Notes: generated by a model from the letters alone, not told the origin. Positions 14,402-21,741 are shown, counted from the stretch's first letter. The stretch: 31,096 nucleotides of DNA from an uncultured Faecalibacterium sp. (GCA_900540455.1 UQGD01000026.1:1-31096), one strand, 5' to 3'. A program made the numbers and translations.

Positions 14402-14500
14402 AGTCATTGCTCCTTCCAAAAATGATAAGGGATATTTTATAAAGAGGATCGGTCGATCAAAAAGCTCTGCGCTGCCGCCAAAGCCGTGAGGGAGGGGACG

Positions 14501-14638
14501 AACCCTCTCAGTCGCCTACGGCGACAGCTAGTTTTCCTTTTTGTCGCCTGGCGGGAGAGAGTCGCTTCCGGGACGAACCCTCTCAGTCTCGCTGCGCTCG
14601 ACAGCTCTCCCGAAGGGCGAGCCCTTGGCAGAGAGGGA
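14501..14638. repeat. Palindromic repeat, two degraded inverted copies
   Basis: Two stretches begin AACCCTCTCAGTC (14501 and 14576), the complement of the end of the repeat at 1-55. The first continues into a GTCGCC/GGCGAC hairpin and then stops being recognisable. The second continues through GCTCTCCC GAA GGGCGAGC and CCTTGGCAGAGAGGG. Confidence 0.6.
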
Positions 14639-14706
14639 AAGTCTCATCCTTATAGGTCAACTACTAGAAGAAGCTAACTTGTAACCCCAAAAACTTTACG
14701 CCCTTG

Positions 14707-14760
14707 CCAAAGCCTCCACCTTCGGGGGAGGTGGCACGGCGAAGCCGTGACGGAGAGGGT
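14707..14760. repeat. Palindromic dispersed repeat, copy at 14.7 kb
   Basis: It matches positions 1-55 closely: CCAAAGCCTCC, a CCTCC/GGAGG hairpin around a TTCG-type loop, GTGGCACGGCGAAGCCGTG, and ACGGAGAGGGT. The second hairpin and 3' end are identical, while the first hairpin has changed with its pairing mostly kept. Confidence 0.78.
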
Positions 14761-14979
14761 CTCCCAATCGGAGATATCCGCTGGCTCAGCGGAACGTCCC
14801 GCTTATAGCGTGATTTTTAGAAGATGCAAAAGCAAGGATGCAGGACTTCCTGTTTTTATGAATACTGTACCGGAGCAGGTTCCTTATTCCCCAGTATAAC
14901 ATAGTCGGCCCTGCAAGAAAAGCGAAAGATTTTGGCCGAGATGTCACAGCGGCAAACGCACCGCAGAGGGTATAATGCG

Positions 14980-15008
14980 TTGATTTGTACGTAAACCCGT
15001 GATAAAAT
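14980..15008 (+). promoter_or_regulatory. Promoter of the 63-residue membrane protein gene
   Basis: TTGATT (14980-14985), a 17-base spacer and TAAAAT (15003-15008) lie 37 bases before the start codon. Confidence 0.7.
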
Positions 15009-15045
15009 AAAAACAAAACCGTGCCGTGAAGGGAGGGAAGCGTTT

Positions 15046-15237
15046 ATGGAAAAAGAAAAAAGAAGGAAGCTGCACCTGGTCTTATATGGCTGTGCGATCC
15101 CTGTCAGTCTGTTTGGACTATATTCCTTTGCCTTTGATCGGGATGGCAGCCCAGGGCGGAAAACGCTCCGGACCGTTATTACTTTGGGGTGGCTGACATC
15201 TGTTGTTTTGGGCTTTGCAGAAAACCTGAAAAAATAA
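15046..15237 (+). CDS. Small two-helix membrane protein, 63 residues
   Basis: A promoter, a strong ribosome binding site (GAAGGGAGGGAAG) and an open frame support expression. The protein has a very basic start (MEKEKRRKLH), a hydrophobic segment at about residues 11-29 (VLYGCAIPVSLFGLYSFAF), a polar loop with RDGSPGRK, and a second hydrophobic segment at about 41-56. I do not recognise a family. Its base composition is lower in GC than the surrounding genes, and it lies next to repeat copies, both of which suggest an accessory insert. No partner gene is evident, and the flavoprotein gene 130 bases downstream has its own -10 element. Confidence 0.65.
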   Translation: MEKEKRRKLHLVLYGCAIPVSLFGLYSFAFDRDGSPGRKTLRTVITLGWLTSVVLGFAENLKK

Positions 15238-15287
15238 AGGTCACGCATTTTTTGCAACTCAGTTACGGAAAAACGCCCGGAATGGTG

Positions 15288-15293
15288 TATAAT
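15288..15293 (+). promoter_or_regulatory. -10 element of the flavoprotein/Crp operon
   Basis: TATAAT lies 74 bases before the start at 15368. The best -35 candidate is TTACGG at 15263-15268 with a 19-base spacer, so the promoter may need an activator. The adjacent Crp/Fnr protein is a possible candidate. Confidence 0.45.
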
Positions 15294-15367
15294 AGAACGG
15301 TAAGACCGATACTCTGCCCACAGGATGGGCTGCTGATAGAGCGGCATCTGCGCCGCAGGAGGTTCCT

Positions 15368-16231
15368 ATGTCCAAGGTCGTTATTGTTGGTTCTGGCCCG
15401 GCAGGTGTGTCTGCCGCTCTGTATACTGCCCGTGCAGGAGTGGAGACCACCGTCCTCACCAAAGGCCCCGGTACGCTGGAGCGGGCGGAGCGGATCGAGA
15501 ACTACTATGGCTTTGCTGAGCCGGTCACCGGGGCAGAGCTGGCCCGCCGGGGCATCGAGGGCGCCAAAGCCGTGGGTGTGCAGTTTGTTCAGGCCGAGGC
15601 GGTGGGCATCACCTATACCGACCGCCTTACCGTGGAGACGCTGGACGGTCAGTGGCCCGCAGATGCGGTGATCCTGGCCACCGGCGCTTCCCGGGCTGTG
15701 CCCCGCATCCCTGGTCTGACTGCGCTGGAGGGCAAGGGGGTCAGCTACTGTGCCACCTGCGATGCCTTTTTCTACCGGGGCAAGCAGGTCACGGTGCTGG
15801 GCAGCGGAGAGTATGCCCTGCATGAGGCGCAGACCCTGCTGCCGGTGGCGGCACAGGTCACGGTGCTGACCAATGGCGAGGCCCCGGCGGCGGATTTCCC
15901 GCCGCAGATCACGGTGCGCACCGAGAAGATCGCCCGCCTGGAGGGGGAGCAGCGGCTCTCCGGCATCCAGTTGGACAGCGGCGAGATCCTCCCCGCCGAC
16001 GGCCTGTTTGTGGCGCTGGGCGTGGCAGGCAGCACCGCCCTGGCCCGGAAGATCGGCGCCGCGGTGGAGGGCAACCGCATCCTGACCGATGAGCGGATGA
16101 TGACCACGGTGCCTGGCTTGTTTGCTGCCGGTGACTGCACCGGCGGTCTGCTGCAGGTGGCCAAGGCCGTCTATGAGGGGGCGCTGGCGGGTACAGAAGC
16201 CGCAAAAGCGCTGAGAAAGGGTGAGTTCTGA
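15368..16231 (+). CDS. Thioredoxin reductase-like NAD(P)/FAD oxidoreductase
   Basis: The 287-residue protein has the two-dinucleotide-domain layout of low-molecular-weight thioredoxin reductases. FAD binding is by GSGPAG (8-13), the redox pair is Cys128-Ala-Thr-Cys131 in YCATCDAFFYRG, and NAD(P) binding is by VLGSGEYALHEA (143-154). The late FAD motif is GLFAAGDCTGG. TrxB proteins usually run 305-320 residues with GGGDSA in the second motif; GSGEYA and the shorter length mark a divergent member. Its electron acceptor may be a thioredoxin- or glutaredoxin-like protein encoded elsewhere. GCAGGAGG gives a strong start. Its stop overlaps the start of the Crp/Fnr gene (TGATG), so enzyme and regulator are made together. 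Confidence 0.82.
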   Translation: MSKVVIVGSGPAGVSAALYTARAGVETTVLTKGPGTLERAERIENYYGFAEPVTGAELARRGIEGAKAVGVQFVQAEAVGITYTDRLTVETLDGQWPADAVILATGASRAVPRIPGLTALEGKGVSYCATCDAFFYRGKQVTVLGSGEYALHEAQTLLPVAAQVTVLTNGEAPAADFPPQITVRTEKIARLEGEQRLSGIQLDSGEILPADGLFVALGVAGSTALARKIGAAVEGNRILTDERMMTTVPGLFAAGDCTGGLLQVAKAVYEGALAGTEAAKALRKGEF

Positions 16232-16932
16232 TGCTGGATACAAAACAGCCCTGCCGTGCCCGGCCCGGGTGCCTGGCCTGCGGTTTCCCGTTCTGGTCCA
16301 AGCTTACGGCAGACCAGCAGGACGCTCTGTGCCGCGCGACCCGGCCGGTGCAGTACCCCAAGGGGGCGCGGGTCCATAGCCCGCTGGAAAGCTGCGTGGG
16401 CATCCTGCTGCTGCGCTCCGGTCAGCTGCGGGCCTATATCCTGTCGGAGGACGGACGGGACATTACCCTCTACCGGCTTTTTGCCGGGGAGGTGTGTATC
16501 ATGTCCGCTTCCTGCGTGTTGGATTCGGTCAACTTTGACCTGTATATCGATGCGGAGGAGGACACCGAGGCATACTGCATCGGGGCGGGCGCCTTCCGCA
16601 GTCTGATGCAGCAGAATGTGGAGGTGCGCTGCTACGCCTATCAGATGACGGCGGAGCGCTTCTCGGATACCATGTGGACCATGCAGCAGATCCTGTTTAT
16701 GAGCGCAGACCGCCGCCTGGCGATCCTTTTGACCGATGAGCTGGCAAAGACCGGCGGCGACCAACTGAGGATGACCCATGACCAGATCGCCCGCTATATG
16801 GGCAGCGCCCGGGAGGTGGTCAGCCGCCTTTTGAAGTATTTTGCCCAGGAGGGCATCGTTTCCCTCTCCCGGGGCGGGCTGACCGTGTTGGATAAGCCCC
16901 GGCTCAAGCGCATCGCGCAGGGGGAGAAATAA
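16231..16932 (+). CDS. Crp/Fnr-family transcription regulator with N-terminal cysteine cluster
   Basis: The 233-residue protein has an N-terminal cyclic-nucleotide-binding-type beta barrel (about residues 20-130), a long dimer helix near 135-160, and a C-terminal winged helix with MTHDQIARYMGSAREVVSRLLKYF. The N-terminus carries Cys8-x5-Cys14-x2-Cys17; further Cys occur at 34, 55, 89, 95 and 116. E. coli FNR uses C-x2-C-x5-C plus one central Cys for its 4Fe-4S cluster, so the spacing here is in reverse order but suggestive of redox or metal sensing. Its coupling to a thioredoxin-reductase-like gene supports a redox role. A strong stem-loop terminator follows. Confidence 0.85.
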   Translation: MLDTKQPCRARPGCLACGFPFWSKLTADQQDALCRATRPVQYPKGARVHSPLESCVGILLLRSGQLRAYILSEDGRDITLYRLFAGEVCIMSASCVLDSVNFDLYIDAEEDTEAYCIGAGAFRSLMQQNVEVRCYAYQMTAERFSDTMWTMQQILFMSADRRLAILLTDELAKTGGDQLRMTHDQIARYMGSAREVVSRLLKYFAQEGIVSLSRGGLTVLDKPRLKRIAQGEK

Positions 16933-16942
16933 GCCTTTGCAA

Positions 16943-16993
16943 GCTGCTTTTTCCACAAGCAAACTACTTTTGGTGGAAAAAGCAGCGGTTTTT
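16943..16993 (+). terminator. Terminator of the flavoprotein/Crp operon
   Basis: A 14-bp perfect stem (16943-16956 with 16973-16986) is followed by GG and five T residues. Confidence 0.85.
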
Positions 16994-17030
16994 CTGCAAA
17001 AAGGCCGGGGGCCCTTTCCCGCAAGAAAAC

Positions 17031-17065
17031 AAAAAGCGCCGTGTGAGAACACACGGCGCTTTTTT
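17031..17065. terminator. Bidirectional terminator at the end of the metal operon
   Basis: An 11-bp stem AGCGCCGTGTG (17035-17045) with its complement (17050-17060) has A residues on the left and T residues on the right, so it can work in both directions. Confidence 0.9.
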
Positions 17066-17070
17066 GTTTC

Positions 17071-17496
17071 TTAGCCCTGGCAGCCCTGCTCCTCCCAGTC
17101 GCCAAAGTCCTTGGGGTCGGCGATCTTGGAAGTGTCGAAGTTGCCGTTCTCATCGGTGGGGGCCACAGCGGGGCCTGCTTCCACCGGGTTTACGATGGGG
17201 GCATCGGCGCAGGCGGGGCCGTCGGCCTCCGTGGAGGGGATGGTCACAGGCTGTGCCTCCGGCTCAGCGGGGGCCTGCTCCGGTGCTGCCTCTGCGGGGG
17301 CAGCTTCGCCCTCGGCATAGGCGGCGGCGGTCTTTTCTGCCTCGCTGGGGTCGGTCTCGGCCTCATCGGGGAACTCCACTGTCTCGACCTGCAGGGGGTC
17401 CTTCTTGCGGGTCAGCAGTTTGTCCAGCGCCAGGATGGCAGCGCCGGTGGCGGCCACAGCCGCAGCAGCGCCCAGAACACGGAATAGGACTTTCAT
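17071..17496 (-). CDS. Acidic, Ala/Pro/Glu-rich membrane-anchored protein of unknown function
   Basis: The 141-residue protein starts with a hydrophobic signal-anchor at about residues 3-25 (FRVLGAAAAVAATGAAILAL). A basic LLTRKK stop follows, then a low-complexity acidic region dominated by Ala, Glu and Pro, and a short C-terminus NFDTSKIADPKDFGDWEEQ. No domain is recognised. The start has AAGGAGG about 8 bases upstream. It lies 82 bases after the GTPase-DUF1980 gene in the same direction and ahead of a shared terminator, so it may belong to that operon. The acidic region could bind cations weakly, but that is a guess. Two Cys (in GPACAD and EQGCQG) are present. Confidence 0.6.
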   Translation of the reverse strand: MKVLFRVLGAAAAVAATGAAILALDKLLTRKKDPLQVETVEFPDEAETDPSEAEKTAAAYAEGEAAPAEAAPEQAPAEPEAQPVTIPSTEADGPACADAPIVNPVEAGPAVAPTDENGNFDTSKIADPKDFGDWEEQGCQG

Positions 17497-17578
17497 CTTA
17501 AATACCTCCTTGAAGAACGGTCAGAGAGGGGGACTCTCCACAGCAGCGGCAGCCGTGTGGCAGCCGCAGGGAAACAAA

Positions 17579-18541
17579 TTACGAGAAGGTCACCACGTCG
17601 TCCGCAGGCTTTGTGCCCGGCTCCACGGACAGTGCGGTCAGCACCGGGCCTTTGCCCCGGTAGATGTTGTGGAACTTGTAGCCCACCTTGGCGGTCAGGG
17701 TGATCCAGGAACGCTGTTCCAGGGCCTTGTAGCCGTCGTAAACACAGGGGAAGCCCACAAACTGGATGTCCTGCACGCAGCAGGTCATGGCGAATCGGCC
17801 GGGGACAAAACTGTTTTTGCCGGCCCGGTTGGTCTGGCATACCTGCGCCAGGAAACGCACCGTCTTGCCGGCGTATTTCTCCGGCTCGTCCTGGCAGTCC
17901 ATATACCAGATGCCAAAATCTTCGTCCTGGATCTCGATGATGGGGGCGTTCAGGTCAAAGGGCAGCGGGTCGGGGATGTCGTCGTAAGCTACGCTGCCGT
18001 CCGCAAACTCATAGGCGATATCGCACTTGCGGGAGGCCTGGCGCACCAGCTTGTGCAGCTCCTGCCGGGCGGCGTCGTTGTTCACGGCCTCGGCACGGTT
18101 GAACACCACCAGCTCGCTGCGGGCCAGCTTGTCCAGCATCAGCCCGCGCATGGCGTTATCCCGGGAGTAGGTCAGGGCGGTGGTGCCGTCGGCAGTGGCG
18201 ATGCACTGGTATACGATCCAGTTCTGGGGCAGGCCCTCGGCCAGCTGCTGCATGGTCCACATACCGTTGTACTCGATCACCACCCGTCCGGCGTCCGCCT
18301 GCTTTTCCAGGCGGGTCAGGTTCTGGGGGTTCAGCTCCGAAACATCCTCCAGCACCGACACCGTCACGCCGGGGATGGCGAATTTCTCCGGGGCGTATTC
18401 TTCCTCGCCCTCTTCGCACACCAGCAGCAGGGTCTTGTCGCCGGAGTCGAAGTTGGGGTCCTCAAAGGTCTCCTGGATGAACTTGGTCTTGCCGCTCTCC
18501 AAAAAACCGACAAACAGATAAACAGGGATCTCTCTTGCCAT
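17579..18541 (-). CDS. COG0523-like GTPase fused to a DUF1980 (YcgQ-type) domain
   Basis: Residues 1-170 form a G3E-type P-loop GTPase: GFLESGKT (12-19), VVIEYNG (87-93) in the Walker B position, and FNRAE (147-151) as guanine-recognition loop. The CxCC metal motif of classical COG0523 metallochaperones is missing; the equivalent region reads LLVCEEGEEEY. Residues 205-315 resemble the C-terminal domain of YcgQ: PEKYAGKTVRFLAQV, then GRFAMTCCVQD with Cys254-Cys255, GFPC, W279 and a closing LTALSVEP. YcgQ-type proteins pair with a membrane permease (DUF318) and have been linked to zinc-dependent COG0523 systems. It is co-transcribed with the His/Cys-repeat GTPase (17-base gap), so a metal-delivery partner role is likely. 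Confidence 0.78.
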   Translation of the reverse strand: MAREIPVYLFVGFLESGKTKFIQETFEDPNFDSGDKTLLLVCEEGEEEYAPEKFAIPGVTVSVLEDVSELNPQNLTRLEKQADAGRVVIEYNGMWTMQQLAEGLPQNWIVYQCIATADGTTALTYSRDNAMRGLMLDKLARSELVVFNRAEAVNNDAARQELHKLVRQASRKCDIAYEFADGSVAYDDIPDPLPFDLNAPIIEIQDEDFGIWYMDCQDEPEKYAGKTVRFLAQVCQTNRAGKNSFVPGRFAMTCCVQDIQFVGFPCVYDGYKALEQRSWITLTAKVGYKFHNIYRGKGPVLTALSVEPGTKPADDVVTFS

Positions 18542-18558
18542 AGCAGGTGCTCCTTCCC

Positions 18559-19710
18559 TCAGCAGCCGAACAGTGCCGCAATGGCGGCTTCGTCCAGCTT
18601 GGAGCCGATGACCACCAGCTTGCCGCCGATGTCTGCATTGTGGGCGCGCACCTCATGCTCGCCGGGCACATAATCGAACTCCAGCCAGCCGTCGGCGCCG
18701 CCGTCCACGATGCCCTTGGAACGCAGGATCATGCCATACTTGCCGCTGTCCAGCTCCTCCAGGGCGTGCTCGATCTCGGCCTTGCTGAAGCGGCGGGCCG
18801 TCTCGACGCCCCAGCTGGTAAACACCTCATCGGCGTGGTGGTCATGATGATGACCGCAGCAGCACTCACCGTCATGGTCGTGGTGGTGCTCATGCTCGTG
18901 GTCGTGACCGCAGCAGCACTCACCGTCGTGGTCGTGGTGATGCTCATGCTCGTGGTCATGGCCGCAGCAGCACTCACCGTCGTGGTCGTGGTGGTGCTCA
19001 TGCTCGTGGTCGTGGCCGCAGCAGCACTCACCGTCATGGTCGTGATGATGGTGCTCGTGCTCGTGCTCAGCGTTAGCCTGGGCGGCCATCGCCACCAGCT
19101 CCGCCTTGAAATCGGACTGGGTGGACATGGCCTTCAGGATCTGCTCGCCGGTCAGGTTGTTCCAATCGGTGGTCACGATGGTGGCGGTGGGGTTCTTCTG
19201 GCGCAGCAGGGCTACGGCAGCTGCCACCTTGTCCTCCGGGGCGGTCTGGGTGCGGCTGAGCAGGATGCAGCTGGCATGGCTGACCTGGTCGTCGTAGAAC
19301 TCGCCAAAGTTCTTCATATACAGCTTGACCTTGTTTACGTCTGCTACGGTAACAAAGCTGTTCAGCTCCACATCCAGGTGCTCGGACACACCTTCCACAG
19401 CACGGGTCACGTCGGACAGCTTGCCCACGCCGGACGGCTCGATCAGGATGCGGTCCGGGTGGTACTGCTCCACCACCTGCTGCAGGGCGGTGCGGAAATC
19501 GCCCACCAGAGAGCAGCAGATGCAGCCGGCGTTCAGCTCATTGATGCGGATGCCGGACTGCTGCAAAAAGCCGCCGTCAATGCCGATCTCGCCAAATTCG
19601 TTCTCGATCAGCACGATCTGCTGTCCGGCAAAGGATTCCTGGATCAGCTTTTTGATAAGAGTGGTCTTACCGGCGCCCAAAAAGCCGGAGAAAATATCGA
19701 TCTTGGTCAT
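18559..19710 (-). CDS. COG0523 (CobW/ZNG1-type) metallochaperone GTPase with His/Cys tandem repeats
   Basis: The 383-residue protein should be a GTP-dependent metal-inserting chaperone, probably for zinc. It has GFLGAGKTT (9-17), the family metal motif Cys63-x-Cys65-Cys66 in NAGCICCS, EPSG (91-94), and a C-terminal CobW_C domain (about 295-383, ending KLDEAAIAALFGC). Between them, residues 216-294 hold four copies of an 18-residue repeat, consensus HDHEHEHHHDHDGECCCG, the last copy altered. The repeats mix His, Asp/Glu and triple Cys, so each could bind several metal ions. This is far more Cys-rich than the plain His tracts common in the family. The start follows AGAAGGAAG. No Zur-type box was seen upstream. 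Confidence 0.9.
   Translation of the reverse strand: MTKIDIFSGFLGAGKTTLIKKLIQESFAGQQIVLIENEFGEIGIDGGFLQQSGIRINELNAGCICCSLVGDFRTALQQVVEQYHPDRILIEPSGVGKLSDVTRAVEGVSEHLDVELNSFVTVADVNKVKLYMKNFGEFYDDQVSHASCILLSRTQTAPEDKVAAAVALLRQKNPTATIVTTDWNNLTGEQILKAMSTQSDFKAELVAMAAQANAEHEHEHHHHDHDGECCCGHDHEHEHHHDHDGECCCGHDHEHEHHHDHDGECCCGHDHEHEHHHDHDGECCCGHHHDHHADEVFTSWGVETARRFSKAEIEHALEELDSGKYGMILRSKGIVDGGADGWLEFDYVPGEHEVRAHNADIGGKLVVIGSKLDEAAIAALFGC
18854..19069 (-). repeat. 54-bp tandem repeat array encoding the His/Cys units
   Basis: Four units begin at 18854, 18908, 18962 and 19016, each opening CCGCAGCAGCACTCACCGTC on the plus strand. The first three are nearly identical and the fourth diverges after about 33 bases. 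The period is exactly 54, so unit gain or loss keeps the reading frame. Confidence 0.95.
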
Positions 19711-19727
19711 GTTTATGCTTCCTTCTT

Positions 19728-19742
19728 TCTCTTGAACGTACC
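19728..19742. other. Perfect palindrome in the leader of the GTPase operon
   Basis: On the minus strand ACGTAC-GCG-GTACGT forms a 6-bp perfect inverted repeat about 20 bases before the start of the 19710 gene. It could be a leader hairpin or a protein site; it does not match a Zur consensus. Confidence 0.35.
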
Positions 19743-19816
19743 GCGTACGTCCTCCTCAGGCAAAAACGATCATCGGGGGCCGCAATTTATCTCCCCCGTG
19801 AAACTTCGATACCTCT

Positions 19817-19825
19817 ATTATAGCA
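19817..19825 (-). promoter_or_regulatory. Extended -10 promoter of the GTPase operon
   Basis: On the minus strand TGCTATAAT (19825-19817) is an extended -10 element. No good -35 box is present. It gives a leader of about 100 bases. The rest of the 312-base gap (19711-20023) holds only this leader and the next terminator. Confidence 0.55.
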
Positions 19826-19959
19826 AGGCTGTCAATGCCAAAAGGGCTTTTTTCAAGAAATAATTGTAACATTTCTGAGAGAACAGGCAAAAAGACCAGC
19901 CTGCCGGTGTGACAAGGGGAACTGCCTGCCATCGGGGGGAAAAGGGGGCGGGGGAACAA

Positions 19960-19990
19960 AACGGGGCCATGCGTATCGCAAGGCCCCGTT
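19960..19990 (-). terminator. Terminator of the GntR/PH-like membrane protein operon
   Basis: AACGGGGCC (19960-19968) pairs with GGCCCCGTT (19982-19990). On the minus strand it is followed by TTTTG. Confidence 0.75.
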
Positions 19991-20023
19991 CAACGGTTTA
20001 CAGATCGTATTTTTAAAAAGCGC

Positions 20024-21370
20024 TCAGCCGGCCTGCTGCGCAAGCCACTGGCCCATGTTCCGGGTCAGCTCCGGGGTCTCGGCGGTGAACCAGTATACAC
20101 GCCCATCGGCCTCCACCCGCAGAAAGAGCGGGTCGGTGGGGTCCAGGCAGAACTTGGCTGCGCCCTGCCCCTGCACTGAGAAATCCCCTTCCAGATAGGT
20201 ATCCATGCCGGTGCCCACCACCCGGTAGCTGGGGGGCAGCGTATCCAGAAGCTGGGTATCGGTGATGTTCTCCAGCGGGATCTCGTATTTGACGCCGTTC
20301 CCGTGCAGGGAGGTGAGGGTCTGGCCCCGGATCTCCAGCCGGGTGGGCAGGGTCTCCATAATGCCCATCCAAGGCCCGACGAACAGACACCCCACCAGCA
20401 GCACGCCGCTGACCAGCAGGAGGATCTGTCCGCCCCGGGTGGCCAGGTTCATGCTGGTGCCCACGCCCAGGCGCTTTGCCACCATCATCCGGGGGTCAGC
20501 GGGGTTATAGTAGAACATCCCCAGCAGCCAGGCGTCGTCCTCGTCCGCAATGACCTCGGCCCCGGCGGTCAGCTTCTCCTGGATGCGCCGCACCGACAGC
20601 TCCATCCAGAGGCACCCCCCCAGCAGCACCGCTGTCAGCAGCAGGCACCCACCCACGGCAGCCGCCGAGGTGGGGAACATCCCAATGCAGAAGTTCATCC
20701 CCGCCAGGCCCCAGAGGTTCAGCCGCCAAAAGCGGTCCCAGTACAGCCGCCGCACCCGTACCAGGGTCTGGTTCCGGGCGCTGTCGTTGGTCACCATGTC
20801 GGCCCGGCGGCGGAACATCCACCGCCCGCAGACCCACAGCAGCACCACCGTGGCGGCATCCAGCAGGCAGACCAGCCGCAGGGCGGTGAGCTGTCCGGGC
20901 CAGAATACCGGCACCAGGCTCACCGCCAGGGGCAGCACCAGGCTCCACAGGCCAATGGGCTTGGGCAGAGCCGTCTCGGAAGCGGCGGTGTCGGTCACCC
21001 GGGTGGGGCAGACCGGGCCGCCCCCCAGGCGGCGCTTTACCTGCCGCAGGGCCAGGTACGCCCGCAGATAGGGCAGGTAGGGCAGCAGCATAGCGGCGTA
21101 GAGCCACACCATCCAGATGGTCAGCTTTACCCAGGTAGCGTGGACCGCAAACATGGGCAGGCAGCCCGCTGCCCCCGCCAGACACCAGAGCCGCAGCTCC
21201 TTTTGGAAGCGGGCCAGAATCTGCTGCACCTCGGGCAGTTCCATGGCGTCGGCAGGCAGGGTGACCCCCAGCAGCAGACCTTTCTGGCGGCGGGTCTGGC
21301 TGCGCAGCGTGAGGTAACAGAACAGCAGGGTAAACCAGACACACCCGGCCATAATGAGATCAAAAATCAT
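20024..21370 (-). CDS. Polytopic membrane protein with DUF5808-like and C-terminal PH-like regions
   Basis: The 448-residue protein has about seven hydrophobic segments: one at the N-terminus, two near 60-100, two near 145-185 and two near 222-260, plus one near 310-330. A conserved WLLGMFYYNPADPRMMVAKRLGVG stretch (cut here at family-typical residues LGMFYYNPADPRMMV) matches DUF5808. After the last helix, about residues 335-448 (TRLEIRGQTLTSLHG, then YEIPLENITDTQLL) look like a bacterial PH-type domain. It is preceded by a YtrA-type GntR gene with only two bases between, a common arrangement in Firmicutes where the repressor controls the membrane protein. The start is set by GGAGGG inside the end of the regulator gene. 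Function is unknown. Confidence 0.7.
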   Translation of the reverse strand: MIFDLIMAGCVWFTLLFCYLTLRSQTRRQKGLLLGVTLPADAMELPEVQQILARFQKELRLWCLAGAAGCLPMFAVHATWVKLTIWMVWLYAAMLLPYLPYLRAYLALRQVKRRLGGGPVCPTRVTDTAASETALPKPIGLWSLVLPLAVSLVPVFWPGQLTALRLVCLLDAATVVLLWVCGRWMFRRRADMVTNDSARNQTLVRVRRLYWDRFWRLNLWGLAGMNFCIGMFPTSAAAVGGCLLLTAVLLGGCLWMELSVRRIQEKLTAGAEVIADEDDAWLLGMFYYNPADPRMMVAKRLGVGTSMNLATRGGQILLLVSGVLLVGCLFVGPWMGIMETLPTRLEIRGQTLTSLHGNGVKYEIPLENITDTQLLDTLPPSYRVVGTGMDTYLEGDFSVQGQGAAKFCLDPTDPLFLRVEADGRVYWFTAETPELTRNMGQWLAQQAG

Positions 21371-21372
21371 CC

Positions 21373-21741
21373 TTATCCCTCCGTTTCACCATAAGCTTTG
21401 CGGCAGGCATCCAAAAACGCTTCCTGGCTCAGCCCGGCGCACCGGGCTTCTCCGGCCAGCAGCCGCAGCTGGGCAGCCTGCTCCGGGGTCAGCCCCTTGT
21501 CCGGCGGGGCGCATACCACGGCGCCGCTGCGCCGGTCGGTGACAAGATACCCCTCGGATTTGAGCAGCTGGTACGCTTTGCTCACGGTCATTACGTTGAC
21601 GCCCGCATCCTCCGCCAGGGCGCGGGTGGTGGGCAGCCGCTCCCCCGGGGTCAGCTGCCCCTGAGCGATGGCAAGCACCACCTGATCCCGCAGCTGGCGG
21701 TAGATGGGGGATGTGCTCTGAAAATCAAGCTGGAAGATCAT
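21373..21741 (-). CDS. YtrA-type GntR transcription repressor
   Basis: The 122-residue protein has the short YtrA-subfamily layout. The winged helix-turn-helix covers residues 8-75 (PIYRQLRDQVVLAIAQGQL, GERLPTTRALAEDAGVNVM, TVSKAYQLLKSEGYLVT), followed by a helical tail of about 45 residues instead of a large ligand domain. The start at 21741 follows AAAGGAGGG. An imperfect palindrome overlaps its own -10 box at 21756-21778, which suggests self-repression and control of the downstream membrane protein. Members of this family often respond to cell-wall-active compounds, but no signal can be read here. Confidence 0.9.
   Translation of the reverse strand: MIFQLDFQSTSPIYRQLRDQVVLAIAQGQLTPGERLPTTRALAEDAGVNVMTVSKAYQLLKSEGYLVTDRRSGAVVCAPPDKGLTPEQAAQLRLLAGEARCAGLSQEAFLDACRKAYGETEG

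Larger units (their letters stand above)
14402..15045. other. Non-coding stretch with repeat copies
   Basis: About 640 bases without a convincing gene. It contains degraded inverted repeat copies at 14501-14529 and 14576-14638, a well-kept copy at 14707-14760, and a promoter at 14980-15008 for the next gene. The segments 14640-14706 and 14800-14970 show lower GC than the flanks and nothing I can identify. Confidence 0.6.

Noticed and set aside
18854..19069. Regular 54-bp repeats considered as a CRISPR-like array
   Set aside because: There are no unique spacers, and the units are contiguous and in frame within a protein.
19728..19742. Palindrome considered as a Zur box for the metal operon
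   Set aside because: It does not match the known Gram-positive Zur consensus and lies downstream of the likely transcription start. Kept only as a hairpin or site of unknown role.
18547..19863. Plus-strand frame with Val/Met/Leu/Ala hydrophobic repeats, looking like a repeated membrane protein
   Set aside because: The hydrophobic repeats are only the antisense reading of the His/Cys repeat array in the GTPase gene.
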